From an uncultured Clostridia bacterium (GTDB lineage: Bacteria; Bacillota; Clostridia; TANB77; CAG-508): a DNA stretch of 64,000 bases. Under the pieces are notes generated by a model. The model was given only the letters and a program-made list of their open reading frames with translations. It ran no database searches and was not told the DNA's origin. Numbering within the stretch: the stretch's first letter is position 1; each line of letters starts with the position of its first letter. The DNA lies in the NCBI GenBank assembly GCA_944386325.1, contig CALXAP010000004.1, positions 1-64,000 of the forward strand, given 5' to 3'. Both the position numbers and the translations under genes were made by a program. This document shows positions 1-8,067 of the stretch, piece by piece.

Positions 1-135
1 GAAGTAAAATTATGTTGTGCAATAGGAGACACAGAAATTGATGGAAAACCATATAAAGAAATAGTTGAAATAGCAAAAGAATATATAAATAAGTTGGGCG
101 GCTTTGAAAAATTTGCAGAATGGGGATTATTTTAA
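1..135 (+). CDS. C-terminal fragment of a phage gene, cut by window start
   Basis: The first 135 bases read as an open frame without a start, ending at TAA, and encode the last 44 residues of a small protein ending in KFAEWGLF. It contains a GGC GGC pair whose CGG is out of frame. I do not recognise the family. It lies just upstream of a strong ribosome binding site for the next prophage gene in the same direction, so it is probably part of the phage early region. Confidence 0.6.
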   Translation, partial: EVKLCCAIGDTEIDGKPYKEIVEIAKEYINKLGGFEKFAEWGLF

Positions 136-174
136 AAGTAACAAATAATTAACAATGTAATAGGAGGTATATAT

Positions 175-513
175 ATGCCAAAGAAAAAAGAAGATGAGAC
201 AAAACAAAATAAAATTCCTAAAAAAGTTGACAACAATGAAAAACAAGAAACAGATAATAAAAAATTAGGTTGGGTACAAATATTAGTATTATTAGGGAAA
301 CCGATATGGGATGCACAGAAGAAAAAATGGAGAGTGTTAAGTGGCTATCAATCAGTGTTAGGTAATCAAAATAATATTATTTTCTTTGAAGTAACTTTTA
401 CGGATACTCCTCACTGGGAAAACTTTATTGAAAAACAACTATATATTGATATTCCTAAAGAACAGGAGGATAAATCAAATGCAGATAATGGAAGCAATAA
501 AAAAGGCCAATGA
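175..513 (+). CDS. hypothetical phage protein, Lys-rich N terminus
   Basis: A 112-residue protein with a consensus AGGAGG ribosome binding site a few bases before ATG. The first 35 residues are highly charged (Lys/Glu/Asp) and probably disordered. A compact part follows (about residues 40-90, GWVQILVLLGKPIWDAQKKK onward), then a polar tail. No family recognised. It overlaps the next small gene by 35 bases, which suggests translational coupling in the early prophage operon. Confidence 0.7.
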   Translation: MPKKKEDETKQNKIPKKVDNNEKQETDNKKLGWVQILVLLGKPIWDAQKKKWRVLSGYQSVLGNQNNIIFFEVTFTDTPHWENFIEKQLYIDIPKEQEDKSNADNGSNKKGQ

Positions 514-634
514 GCTGAAACAGAAAATGAAAAATAAACAATATATTCAAGTTAGAAAAGATGCATCTGACAGTTATGGATATATTGAAGCAATAGATAC
601 ATTAGTAAGAAAAGTGAAAATGTATCAAAGATAA
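479..634 (+). CDS. small phage protein, 51 aa
   Basis: The start at 479 is chosen because an AGGAGG element lies about eight bases before that ATG, inside the end of the previous gene. The product is short, basic and helical-looking (MQIMEAIKKANELKQKMKNK at the N terminus). Function unknown. Overlapping organisation with the preceding gene supports a real, coupled phage gene. Confidence 0.55.
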   Translation: MQIMEAIKKANELKQKMKNKQYIQVRKDASDSYGYIEAIDTLVRKVKMYQR

Positions 635-727
635 AATAGGAAACATTGTAGTACAGATCAAAAATTGTAGAATTATCATTTACCAAAGCATATAGCATAC
701 AATTTACCTAGAAAGAGAGGATTTTGT

Positions 728-1318
728 ATGGGAAAATTTGAAATTTCTGAGAGGGAAAGTGAAATATTAAATATAATAGAACAAATTGTTACAGATGGTG
801 TAGCAAGAGGCATAAAAAAGGGGATTGAGCAAGCTAGAAATGAAGAAAGATTGAAAGAAAAAATAACTTATGATACCAGGATAAAGAATACAAGATTATT
901 ATTAAAAAATTATAGAAATTTTGTGAAAGCTTGTAATCAAGCAACATTTACTGAAAAGGAATTAGAAACTGCAACTGTTGAAGAGGTGTTAGATAAATTA
1001 TTCTGTCAATCTTATGATGAAGTCACTGTAGTACAATCAATATTGACATCTAAGAAAAGAACAGAAATCATATTAACACATATAGAAAGAATTATAAATT
1101 TTTATATATTTGAATCTGAACAAAGTAAAAATGATGAAAAAATCCGAAAAGCACATATTTTGAATGATTTATATGTCGAAGGAAAATACAAACCAAAAAT
1201 AAATGCGATGTCCGAAAAATACCATATAAGTGAAAGACAAATTAGACGTGATGCAAATTCCGCAATTGAAGAAATTGCAGTGCTTATGTTTGGAATCGAT
1301 GGTATAAGGAAAATGTGA
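728..1318 (+). CDS. phage late-gene-type transcriptional regulator (sigma/ArpU/RinA-like)
   Basis: A 196-residue protein preceded by GAGAGGA. The C terminus (about residues 150-192) holds a helix-turn-helix pattern typical of phage sigma-like activators: a KPKINAMSEKYHIS segment, then ERQIRRDANSAIEEIAVLMF. The N-terminal part is helical and charged. Proteins of this type commonly sit immediately before the packaging genes and switch on late transcription, and here a strong promoter with a palindromic element follows directly. The assignment to this functional class is from motif and position; the exact family is inferred. Confidence 0.65.
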   Translation: MGKFEISERESEILNIIEQIVTDGVARGIKKGIEQARNEERLKEKITYDTRIKNTRLLLKNYRNFVKACNQATFTEKELETATVEEVLDKLFCQSYDEVTVVQSILTSKKRTEIILTHIERIINFYIFESEQSKNDEKIRKAHILNDLYVEGKYKPKINAMSEKYHISERQIRRDANSAIEEIAVLMFGIDGIRKM

Positions 1319-1352
1319 TTTTTGAATTAGAAACTTTGTCCAAAACTTGTCC

Positions 1353-1381
1353 TTGACACGTCATTGTCAATAATTTATAAT
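1353..1381 (+). promoter_or_regulatory. consensus promoter overlapping a palindromic operator-like site
   Basis: TTGACA (1353-1358) and TATAAT (1376-1381) are both perfect and separated by 17 bases. The -35 box is one arm of a perfect dyad, TTGACA-CGTCAT-TGTCAA (1353-1370), so a dimeric regulator bound here would cover the promoter. A repeated TTGTCC element lies just upstream. It is placed to drive the modification and late genes. Confidence 0.75.
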
Positions 1382-1447
1382 AATATTATCAAAAAATATG
1401 TTAAAAAATAAATCCCCTTTTATTTTTTGAAATAATATAGATAAAAT

Positions 1448-1485
1448 GAACTTGTAAAATCAGTGTTTTTGCAGGTTCTTTTTTT
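1448..1485 (+). terminator. rho-independent terminator or attenuator
   Basis: GAACTTG (1448-1454) pairs with CAGGTTC (1472-1478; one G-T pair) and is followed by seven Ts. It lies about 65 bases downstream of the strong promoter at 1353, so it may act as a leader attenuator that the late regulator overcomes rather than as the end of the upstream gene. Confidence 0.65.
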
Positions 1486-1509
1486 ATACAAAAGAAGAAG
1501 GTACTGTAT

Positions 1510-1662
1510 ATGAAATATGATATGTGTATGAGAAGAGAATGTAAAAATTGCTTCAGGCAATTAGAATGTTTTAAGAAAGAAGGAAAGAAAAATGAAGTTA
1601 GAAAAGCAAAAAATAGGGGATTTGAAAATAGCAACCTACAATCCCAGAAAAGAATTAAGTGA
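1510..1662 (+). CDS. possible small Cys-rich phage peptide
   Basis: A 50-codon open frame starting at ATG 1510 after a purine-rich GAAGAAGG. It encodes four cysteines early on (MCMRRECKNCFRQLEC), spaced like a small zinc-binding motif. It overlaps the following ParB-like gene by about 70 bases in another frame, which lowers confidence; the overlapping tail may be fortuitous. Function unknown. Confidence 0.35.
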   Translation: MKYDMCMRRECKNCFRQLECFKKEGKKNEVRKAKNRGFENSNLQSQKRIK

Positions 1663-2119
1663 AAAAGACAAGGAATATCAAAAGATAAAAAATAGTATTG
1701 TAGAATTTGGATATGTTGCACCAATTATTATCAATTCAGATAAAACAGTAATAAGTGGTCATCAAAGAATTAAAGTTTTAAAAGACTTGGGCTATGAAGA
1801 AATAGATTGTATAGTAGTCGATTTTGATAAAAATAAAGAAAAATTACTAAATATAGCACTTAATAAAATATCTGGAGAATGGGATTATCAAAAACTAGAA
1901 AACATATTTAATGAATTAGAAAATAATGACATTGATTTATCAGTTACAGGTTTTGAAGAAAAAGAAATAAATAAACTAATAAAAGAAACAGAAGAAACTA
2001 TGAACGAAAATACAGAAATAGATTTAAATGATTTCAATGATGAGAAGTTCCAATGTAAATGTCCAAAATGTGGTTTTGTATTTGATATAGATAAGCAACC
2101 AGGAAGTGAAATGATATGA
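1592..2119 (+). CDS. ParB-like nuclease-domain protein with C-terminal zinc motif
   Basis: A 175-residue protein. Residues 1-90 match the ParB/Srx N-terminal fold: the NPR motif near residue 18, then IIINSDKTVISGHQR, in which GHQR is the signature. The C terminus (about 150-165) carries CKCPKCGFVFD, a Cys pair typical of a zinc ribbon. Its N-terminal half resembles that of the methyltransferase at 3161, so the cassette contains a duplicated ParB-like module. It overlaps the C5-methyltransferase gene by four bases and is probably a partner or specificity factor of phage DNA modification; that role is inferred. Confidence 0.8.
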   Translation: MKLEKQKIGDLKIATYNPRKELSEKDKEYQKIKNSIVEFGYVAPIIINSDKTVISGHQRIKVLKDLGYEEIDCIVVDFDKNKEKLLNIALNKISGEWDYQKLENIFNELENNDIDLSVTGFEEKEINKLIKETEETMNENTEIDLNDFNDEKFQCKCPKCGFVFDIDKQPGSEMI

Positions 2120-3186
2120 AAGAATATAATTGGTATTTAAAAGATATAGTAAATATACCAAAGAATAATTATAAAGTTTTTTCATGTTTTTCCTGTGGTG
2201 GTGGATCTACTATGGGATATAAGCTGGCAGGTTATGAAGTCATTGGAAATTGTGAAATTGATAAAAAAATCAATGAAATCTATGTAAAAAACCATCATCC
2301 AAAATATAATTATTGTATGGGAATTCAAGAAATGAATAAATTAAAAGAATTTCCAGACGAATTATATAACATTGATATTTTAGATGGGAGTCCTCCATGC
2401 AGTACATTTTCATTGTGTGGGGAAAGAGAAAAGAATTGGGGAAAAAATAAAAAATTTAGAGAAGGTCAAACAAGTCAAGTATTAGATGACTTGTTTTTTG
2501 AGTTTATAGACCTGGCAGATATATTGAAACCTAAAGTAATTGTTGCAGAAAATGTAAAAGGATTAATACAAGGTAATGCTAAAGGATATGTTAATTTAAT
2601 TATCAAAAAATTAAATGAAATTGGTTATAATACACAGTTATTTTTATTAAATGCAGCAAGGATGGGTGTACCTCAAAGAAGAGAAAGATTATTTTTTATT
2701 GCAATTGATAAAAATATCAATATTCCCAAAATAAAACTGGATTTTAATGAAAGACCAATAAAGTATGAGGAAATAAAAGATAGCGAGTATAAACCACTAA
2801 ATAAAAATACTTTGACATATGAAAGGTGGAAAAAACGAATAGCAAGAGATGTAAAGCTAAGTGACACCATAAAAAGAACAGAAAAGGGAAAAATAAGCTG
2901 TTTTAATACTCAATATTTAAAAGATGACAGGACACCTGCAACAATAGCTGCTGGAGGAAGCCCACCATTAAGATATGATGTACCAGGATATGCAAGTGAT
3001 AAAGACATAATAACAATACAGACATTTCCTCAAGATTATGATTTTATGGGAATGAATGTGCAATATGTATGTGGAATGAGTGTACCACCAATTATGATGA
3101 AGAAAATAGCAGAGCAAATAAAAATACAACTACTAGATAGAATGAAAAGAGGCGATGAAAATGAATATACAAATAATCAAAATTGA
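2116..3186 (+). CDS. DNA (cytosine-5) methyltransferase
   Basis: A 356-residue C5-methyltransferase. Motif I is FSCFSCGGGSTMGYKLAG near residue 20. The catalytic Pro-Cys motif is DGSPPCSTFS near residue 95, ENV lies near 144, and QRRERLFFIA near 190. The target-recognition region is short. The final motifs include a TIAAGG-like segment near residue 280. It methylates cytosine in a specific DNA site, probably to protect phage DNA from host restriction. No cognate endonuclease is visible, so it looks like an orphan phage enzyme. Its 3' end overlaps the next methyltransferase gene. Confidence 0.9.
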   Translation: MKEYNWYLKDIVNIPKNNYKVFSCFSCGGGSTMGYKLAGYEVIGNCEIDKKINEIYVKNHHPKYNYCMGIQEMNKLKEFPDELYNIDILDGSPPCSTFSLCGEREKNWGKNKKFREGQTSQVLDDLFFEFIDLADILKPKVIVAENVKGLIQGNAKGYVNLIIKKLNEIGYNTQLFLLNAARMGVPQRRERLFFIAIDKNINIPKIKLDFNERPIKYEEIKDSEYKPLNKNTLTYERWKKRIARDVKLSDTIKRTEKGKISCFNTQYLKDDRTPATIAAGGSPPLRYDVPGYASDKDIITIQTFPQDYDFMGMNVQYVCGMSVPPIMMKKIAEQIKIQLLDRMKRGDENEYTNNQN

Positions 3187-4354
3187 TAAACTAATACCAG
3201 CAACATATAATCCGAGAAAAGATTTAAAGCCAGGAGATCCTGAATATATCAAAATAAAAAATAGCATAGAAAATTTTGGTTATGTAAGTCCCCTAATAAT
3301 AAATAAAGATATGACTGTTATAGGAGGACACCAAAGACTAAAGGTATTAAAAGAGTTAGGTTTTACTGAATTAGAATGTATTGTAGTAGATTTGGATAAG
3401 ACAAAAGAAAAAGCATTAAACATAGCATTAAATAAAATACAAGGTGATTGGGATGAAGAAAAATTAGAAGTATTATTACAAGAGTTGAAATTAGATGATT
3501 TTGATACCAATTTAACTGGTTTTGATTTTGATGAAGTTGATGAGATTTTAAAAGATGTTACTGGAAGCAAAGAAGATAATTTTGATATTGATTCTGCATA
3601 TGAAGAAATAGAAGAACCAATTACAAAGCCAGGAGATATTTGGATATTAGGAAATCACCGCTTGATGTGTGGAGATAGCACGCAAAAAAATGATATTATG
3701 CGTCTTATAAATAATCAAGACGCAGATATGCTTCTTACAGATCCTCCATATAATGTTGACTATGTCGGAAAAACTGCTGAAGCATTAAAAATAAAAAATG
3801 ACAATATGAGTGATAATCAATTTTATGAATTCTTAAAAAAAGTATTTGAAAATATGTATAGTGTTACAAAAGAAGGAGCATCTATATATGTTTTTCATGC
3901 AGATACAGAAGGTCTTAACTTTAGAAAAGCTTTCAAGGATGCAGGATTTAAGTTGGCAGAATGTTTAATTTGGAAAAAAGATTGCTTTGTAATGGGAAGA
4001 CAAGATTATCAATGGCAACACGAACCTATATTATATGGATGGAAAGAAGGAGCAGCTCATTATTTTGTGAATGATAGAACACAAAGCACAATATTAGAAT
4101 TTGACAGACCAAAGCAAAGCACATTACACCCTACAATGAAGCCTATAGACCTTATTGCTAAATTAATGAAAAATTCGAGTAAAGAAGGTGACATCATATT
4201 GGATTTATTTGGAGGTAGTGGCAGCACTATTATTTCCGCAGAACAATTAAATAGAAATTGCTATACGATGGAACTGGATCCAAAATACTGTGATGTTATT
4301 GTAAAACGCTGGGAAACACTAACAAATAAAGAGGCAATTTTAGAACAAAGGTAG
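3161..4354 (+). CDS. ParB-domain / DNA N6-adenine (or N4-cytosine) methyltransferase fusion
   Basis: Residues 1-90 form a ParB-like domain (NPRKDL; GGHQR), closely similar to the separate protein at 1592. A methyltransferase follows, with the catalytic DPPYNVDYVG motif (mid-protein) and the AdoMet-binding DLFGGSGSTI motif near the C terminus, the beta-class order. ATG 3161 is preferred over 3155 because the GAGG element then lies eight bases away instead of two. This ParB-methyltransferase fusion is common in phages of Firmicutes and makes a site-specific DNA modification. It overlaps the C5-methyltransferase gene, so the two are probably made together. Confidence 0.9.
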   Translation: MNIQIIKIDKLIPATYNPRKDLKPGDPEYIKIKNSIENFGYVSPLIINKDMTVIGGHQRLKVLKELGFTELECIVVDLDKTKEKALNIALNKIQGDWDEEKLEVLLQELKLDDFDTNLTGFDFDEVDEILKDVTGSKEDNFDIDSAYEEIEEPITKPGDIWILGNHRLMCGDSTQKNDIMRLINNQDADMLLTDPPYNVDYVGKTAEALKIKNDNMSDNQFYEFLKKVFENMYSVTKEGASIYVFHADTEGLNFRKAFKDAGFKLAECLIWKKDCFVMGRQDYQWQHEPILYGWKEGAAHYFVNDRTQSTILEFDRPKQSTLHPTMKPIDLIAKLMKNSSKEGDIILDLFGGSGSTIISAEQLNRNCYTMELDPKYCDVIVKRWETLTNKEAILEQR

Positions 4355-4368
4355 GTGGGTGATATGAT

Positions 4369-5124
4369 GTGATAAAAGATAGTAACAAAATTTCCAAAAT
4401 AAAAAGAGACTATAAAGCAGGAAAAACCTACAATCAAATTGCTGAAAAACATGGTGTCACTTACAATGAAGTTATTTATTTAGTAAAAAAGATGAAATGG
4501 ACAAGGGAAAGTAATTTAAGTAAAGTAAAGAAAGGAAATCAAAATGCAAAAGGAAATAAAGGAGGTCCTGGAGCAGAAAAAGGAAATACACGAGCACTGA
4601 AAACAGGAGAATATGAAACAATATATGATGATTTGTTAACAGAAGAAGAAAAAGTAATTATGAAACAAACAGAACTATATGATAAAAAATATCAAATAAT
4701 GTCCGAAATAAAAATATTATCAATTAGAGAAAGACGAATACTAAAAAAAATACAAGACTTACAAAATGGCAAAGAAATGAGCATTGTAAAAATGTCTAAA
4801 AGCTCATCTAATAATGTATCCTACAGAAATAATGGAACATTAACAACTACAGAAGCAGAAAGTACTACGAATATAATACAAAGACTTGAAGAAGCTCTTA
4901 CTAGAGTACAAGAGGCCAAAAGAAGATATTTAGACAGCTACCATAAGATAGAAAATGATGACAGAAAACTTGAATTAGAATTGATTAGATTAGAAAGAGA
5001 AATTGCAAAAGAAGGAACTAATGATCCAGAAAATATGAAGGATGATAGTTTCATAAAAGCACTTGACGATAGTGTTGATAGTACATGGGATGATTATGAT
5101 GAAGAAGAGTCAAAACAAGAATAA
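4369..5124 (+). CDS. terS: terminase small subunit
   Basis: A 251-residue protein with a probable GTG start; the ATG triplets just upstream run straight into TGA. The N-terminal helix-turn-helix (about residues 8-45, YNQIAEKHGVTYNEVIYLV) is followed by the characteristic Gly/Asn/Lys-rich linker (GNQNAKGNKGGPGAEKGN) and TGEYE, then long charged helices for oligomerisation. The small subunit recognises the packaging site and recruits the large subunit. The gene overlaps the 5' end of terL, the usual arrangement. Confidence 0.85.
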   Translation: MIKDSNKISKIKRDYKAGKTYNQIAEKHGVTYNEVIYLVKKMKWTRESNLSKVKKGNQNAKGNKGGPGAEKGNTRALKTGEYETIYDDLLTEEEKVIMKQTELYDKKYQIMSEIKILSIRERRILKKIQDLQNGKEMSIVKMSKSSSNNVSYRNNGTLTTTEAESTTNIIQRLEEALTRVQEAKRRYLDSYHKIENDDRKLELELIRLEREIAKEGTNDPENMKDDSFIKALDDSVDSTWDDYDEEESKQE

Positions 5125-6508
5125 TTTAACTCTTGATGAGAGAATTTCTAATCTAAAAAAACAAGTTATGCAAAATGCAATAACTTTGAGAAAGAAAATA
5201 AGAAATGGTACTGTATTCAAGTTTAAAAAGTTTAGTAAAAAGCAAAAGAAAGTATTAACCTGGTGGAATGACAAAAGTCCAGTAAAAGATAAAAATGGAA
5301 TAATTGCTGATGGTAGTATCAGAGCTGGAAAAACATTGTCTATGTCATTATCATTTGTATTATGGGCTATGACAAAATTTAAAGGCGAAAATTTTATTAT
5401 GGCAGGAAAAACAGTAGGAGCATTTAGAAGAAATGTTCTTTTTTGGCTTAAACTGATGTTAAGAGTTCAAGGGTACCAAATAAAAGATAGAAGATCAGAC
5501 AATTTAGTAGAAATATCAAAACGGAGAAAGAATTAATTATTTCTATATTTTTGGTGGTAAAGATGAACGAAGTCAAGATTTAGTACAACGGAATAACTGC
5601 TGCAGGTGTGTTTTTAGACGAGGTTGCATTGATGCCAGAATCATTTGTAAATCAGGCACTAGCAAGATGTTCTGTAAAAGGTAGTAAATACTGGTTTAAC
5701 TGCAATCCAGAAGGACCAAACCATTGGTTCAAGTTAAACTGGATAGATAAAGCAAAAGAAAAAGGAATTATATACTTACATTTTACAATGGATGACAACT
5801 TGAGTTTATCTGAAGAAGTAAAAGAAAGATATAAGCAAATGTTTATAGGTGTTTTCTATCAAAGATTTATATTAGGTTTATGGGTACTTGCTGAAGGAAT
5901 TATATATCCTAATTTTGATAGATTAAAACATTGCGTAAAGAAAACAGATATCCCTAAAAAATTTGATTATTTTTATGTAACATCTGATTATGGAATCACA
6001 AATCCACAGGTGTTTTTATTATGCCGGAATAAAGTATATAAATGGAAAACCTCATGTATGGATATTAGACGAATACTACAATAAAGGAACGAAGAAAAAT
6101 AAAAAAGGCCAAGAAGAGAAAATTACCAAAACGGATGATATGTTTTTAAAAGATTATAAGAAGATGGTAAAAGACATTGAAGTTAGAAAGGTAATTATAG
6201 ATCCATCAGCTACTTCTTTAATTAATTTGTTTAAACAAAATAAAATTGCAGTAAAAGAAGCTGACAATGCAGTAATAGATGGAATTAACTTAGTATTAAA
6301 TTGGCTAGATGAAGAACGAATACACATTATAGAATCAAAATGCAAAAACATCATCAGAGAATTTAATTCATACATTTGGGACGAAAAGGCACAAGAAAAA
6401 GGTGAGGACAAGCCTGTTAAACAAAATGACCATGCGCTAGACGCATTAAGATACTTATTGCAAACATTATTCCCTAACAAGAAGAGGGGAGCATACTTTG
6501 TAAAATAA
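5096..6508 (+). CDS. terL: terminase large subunit, reading frame requires three +1 shifts at CGG codons
   Basis: The packaging ATPase/nuclease is spread over three frames that join into one 469-residue protein of normal family length if the C of three in-frame CGG codons (5522, 5589, 6025) is skipped. Walker A is GSIRAGKT (about residues 73-80) and Walker B is VFLDE (171-175). The nuclease part includes SDYGITNPQ and the C-terminal DHALDALRYL. Each shift puts Gly at residues 143, 165 and 310; residue 165 is the Gly of QGITAAG just before Walker B. Flanking genes are intact, so ordinary decay is unlikely. The start at 5096 (or 5099) lies inside terS and is probably coupled to it. Confidence 0.85.
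5522..5524 (+). other. +1 recoding site 1: CGG(A) in terL
   Basis: The frame reads ATA TCA AAA CGG AGA and stops five codons later. Skipping C5522 gives AAA GGA GAA AGA ATT and reconnects with the downstream terminase frame. The P-site codon is AAA. Confidence 0.8.
5589..5591 (+). other. +1 recoding site 2: CGG(A) in terL
   Basis: GTA CAA CGG AAT becomes GTA CAA GGA ATA ACT GCT when C5589 is skipped, restoring the QGITAAG motif that precedes Walker B in terminases. The P-site codon is CAA. Confidence 0.85.
6025..6027 (+). other. +1 recoding site 3: CGG(A) in terL
   Basis: TTA TGC CGG AAT becomes TTA TGC GGA ATA AAG and reconnects to the C-terminal nuclease frame. The P-site codon is TGC. 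Confidence 0.8.
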
Positions 6509-6522
6509 AGGAGAGAAATAAA

Positions 6523-8067
6523 ATGATAACTGAAATGGACAGAGTAAAAATGATAATAACTGAAGGTGCAAAAAAAGGATTAGCTTTATCAAAATTTATT
6601 GATACACAAATAAATGAATTCAAGCAATCAGATAATTTTAAGGAAATGATAGAAGGTAGTAAATACTTTAAAAATGATGGAGATATAAAAAACAAAAAGA
6701 GAGTATTTATAAATGAAAAGGGTCAAGAGGAAGTTGCTCCACATTTAAAAAACTATCAGTTAAAACATCCAATTATTTATAAAATGATAAATCAAAAAGC
6801 TGGGTATTTATTAAGAAAGAAACCAACTATAAAACAAGTAATAGGCAAAGATGAATTGGAAGATCCAGATTATAAAGAAATATTAAAAGGAATATTTAAT
6901 AATAAAATGCATAAAAGACTTAAATATACACTAATAGAAGCAGTAAAAAGAGGAATCGGATGGTGGCAGTTATATATTGATGAAGAGGGAGACCTAAAAG
7001 TAAGATTAAGATATGCAACAAGGATTATACCACTTTGGCAAGATGAAGAACATGAAATATTAGATGCAATAATAATGACTTATGAAGTTGAAGTATATAC
7101 AAGTGCAACTGAGAAGGAAAAAAGGACAAAAGTAGAGTATTGGGATTTAGAGGGTGTAAGATATTATATTTATGATGGTTCTAACTTAATAGAAGATGTA
7201 GAAGAAGTCGAAAAAAAGAAAGATTTAGTCATTAAAAAAGACACTGATGGAACAAGCATTTTAGCACATTTTAAAATAGGAGATACACTTCATGTATGGA
7301 AAAAGATACCTTTTATATATTTTAAGTATAATAGTGATGAAATGCCATTAATACATTTACTAAAAACGTTAGTGGATTGCTATGATGAATTATGTTCAAA
7401 AACTGCAGATGCGATTTATGATGCTCCAGATGGTGTTAATGTTGTAAAGAACTATCAAGAAGAATCAGGAACTTTCCAAAAAAATCTTGCAACATATAAT
7501 ACAGTATTTCTTGATGAAGATGGAGAGTATGACAGAAAAAATATAGATTTGAACATAGAAGCATTCAAAAGTTTTATTGAACAATTAAGAAAAGATATTT
7601 ATGAAGGTGGTTCTGGTGTTGATACACAAAGCGAGAAATTTGGAACACAGGAATCTGGCGTAGCACTAAAACAATTATATGCTGACTTAGATTTAGATTG
7701 CAGTAATATTGAAACTGAATTTAAAAGTAGTTTAGAATATTTTATGTTTTTCTATAATAACTGGATAGAGATGACAGATGGAAAAGATTATTCAGATTTA
7801 GAAGTGGAATTTGTATTTAATAAAACAATGACAGTAAATGAAAAAGAATTAATAGAAAATTGCAAGAATAGTATGGATATGTTAAGTCTAGATACAATAC
7901 TTGCAATTCACCCATATGTTAATGATGTAGAAGATGAAAAAGGAAAGATAGAAAAACAACAGCAAGAAGAAATGAAACAACAAGAGAGTGAATATGACAA
8001 GATGATAAAAGAACTAAAAAATAATAATACTTCTAATAAAGATGGTGCAAAAGTTGGTGATAAATAA
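6523..8067 (+). CDS. phage portal protein (SPP1 gp6 type)
   Basis: A 514-residue protein directly after terL with an AAGGAGAG ribosome binding site. It contains the YKMINQKAGYLLRKKP segment near residue 90, the central FIYFKYNSDEMPLI region, and the conserved SGVALKQLYADLDLDCSN segment near residue 385, the portal pattern of SPP1 and PBSX-like phages. The C terminus is an acidic, Gln-rich tail. It forms the dodecameric ring through which terminase pumps DNA and to which the connector proteins attach. The stop overlaps the start of the next gene. Confidence 0.88.
   Translation: MITEMDRVKMIITEGAKKGLALSKFIDTQINEFKQSDNFKEMIEGSKYFKNDGDIKNKKRVFINEKGQEEVAPHLKNYQLKHPIIYKMINQKAGYLLRKKPTIKQVIGKDELEDPDYKEILKGIFNNKMHKRLKYTLIEAVKRGIGWWQLYIDEEGDLKVRLRYATRIIPLWQDEEHEILDAIIMTYEVEVYTSATEKEKRTKVEYWDLEGVRYYIYDGSNLIEDVEEVEKKKDLVIKKDTDGTSILAHFKIGDTLHVWKKIPFIYFKYNSDEMPLIHLLKTLVDCYDELCSKTADAIYDAPDGVNVVKNYQEESGTFQKNLATYNTVFLDEDGEYDRKNIDLNIEAFKSFIEQLRKDIYEGGSGVDTQSEKFGTQESGVALKQLYADLDLDCSNIETEFKSSLEYFMFFYNNWIEMTDGKDYSDLEVEFVFNKTMTVNEKELIENCKNSMDMLSLDTILAIHPYVNDVEDEKGKIEKQQQEEMKQQESEYDKMIKELKNNNTSNKDGAKVGDK

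Noticed and set aside
5096-6508. Terminase as a decayed pseudogene
   Set aside because: All three breaks are +1 at CGG, nothing else is damaged, and the same rule explains breaks in four other genes including a host gene.
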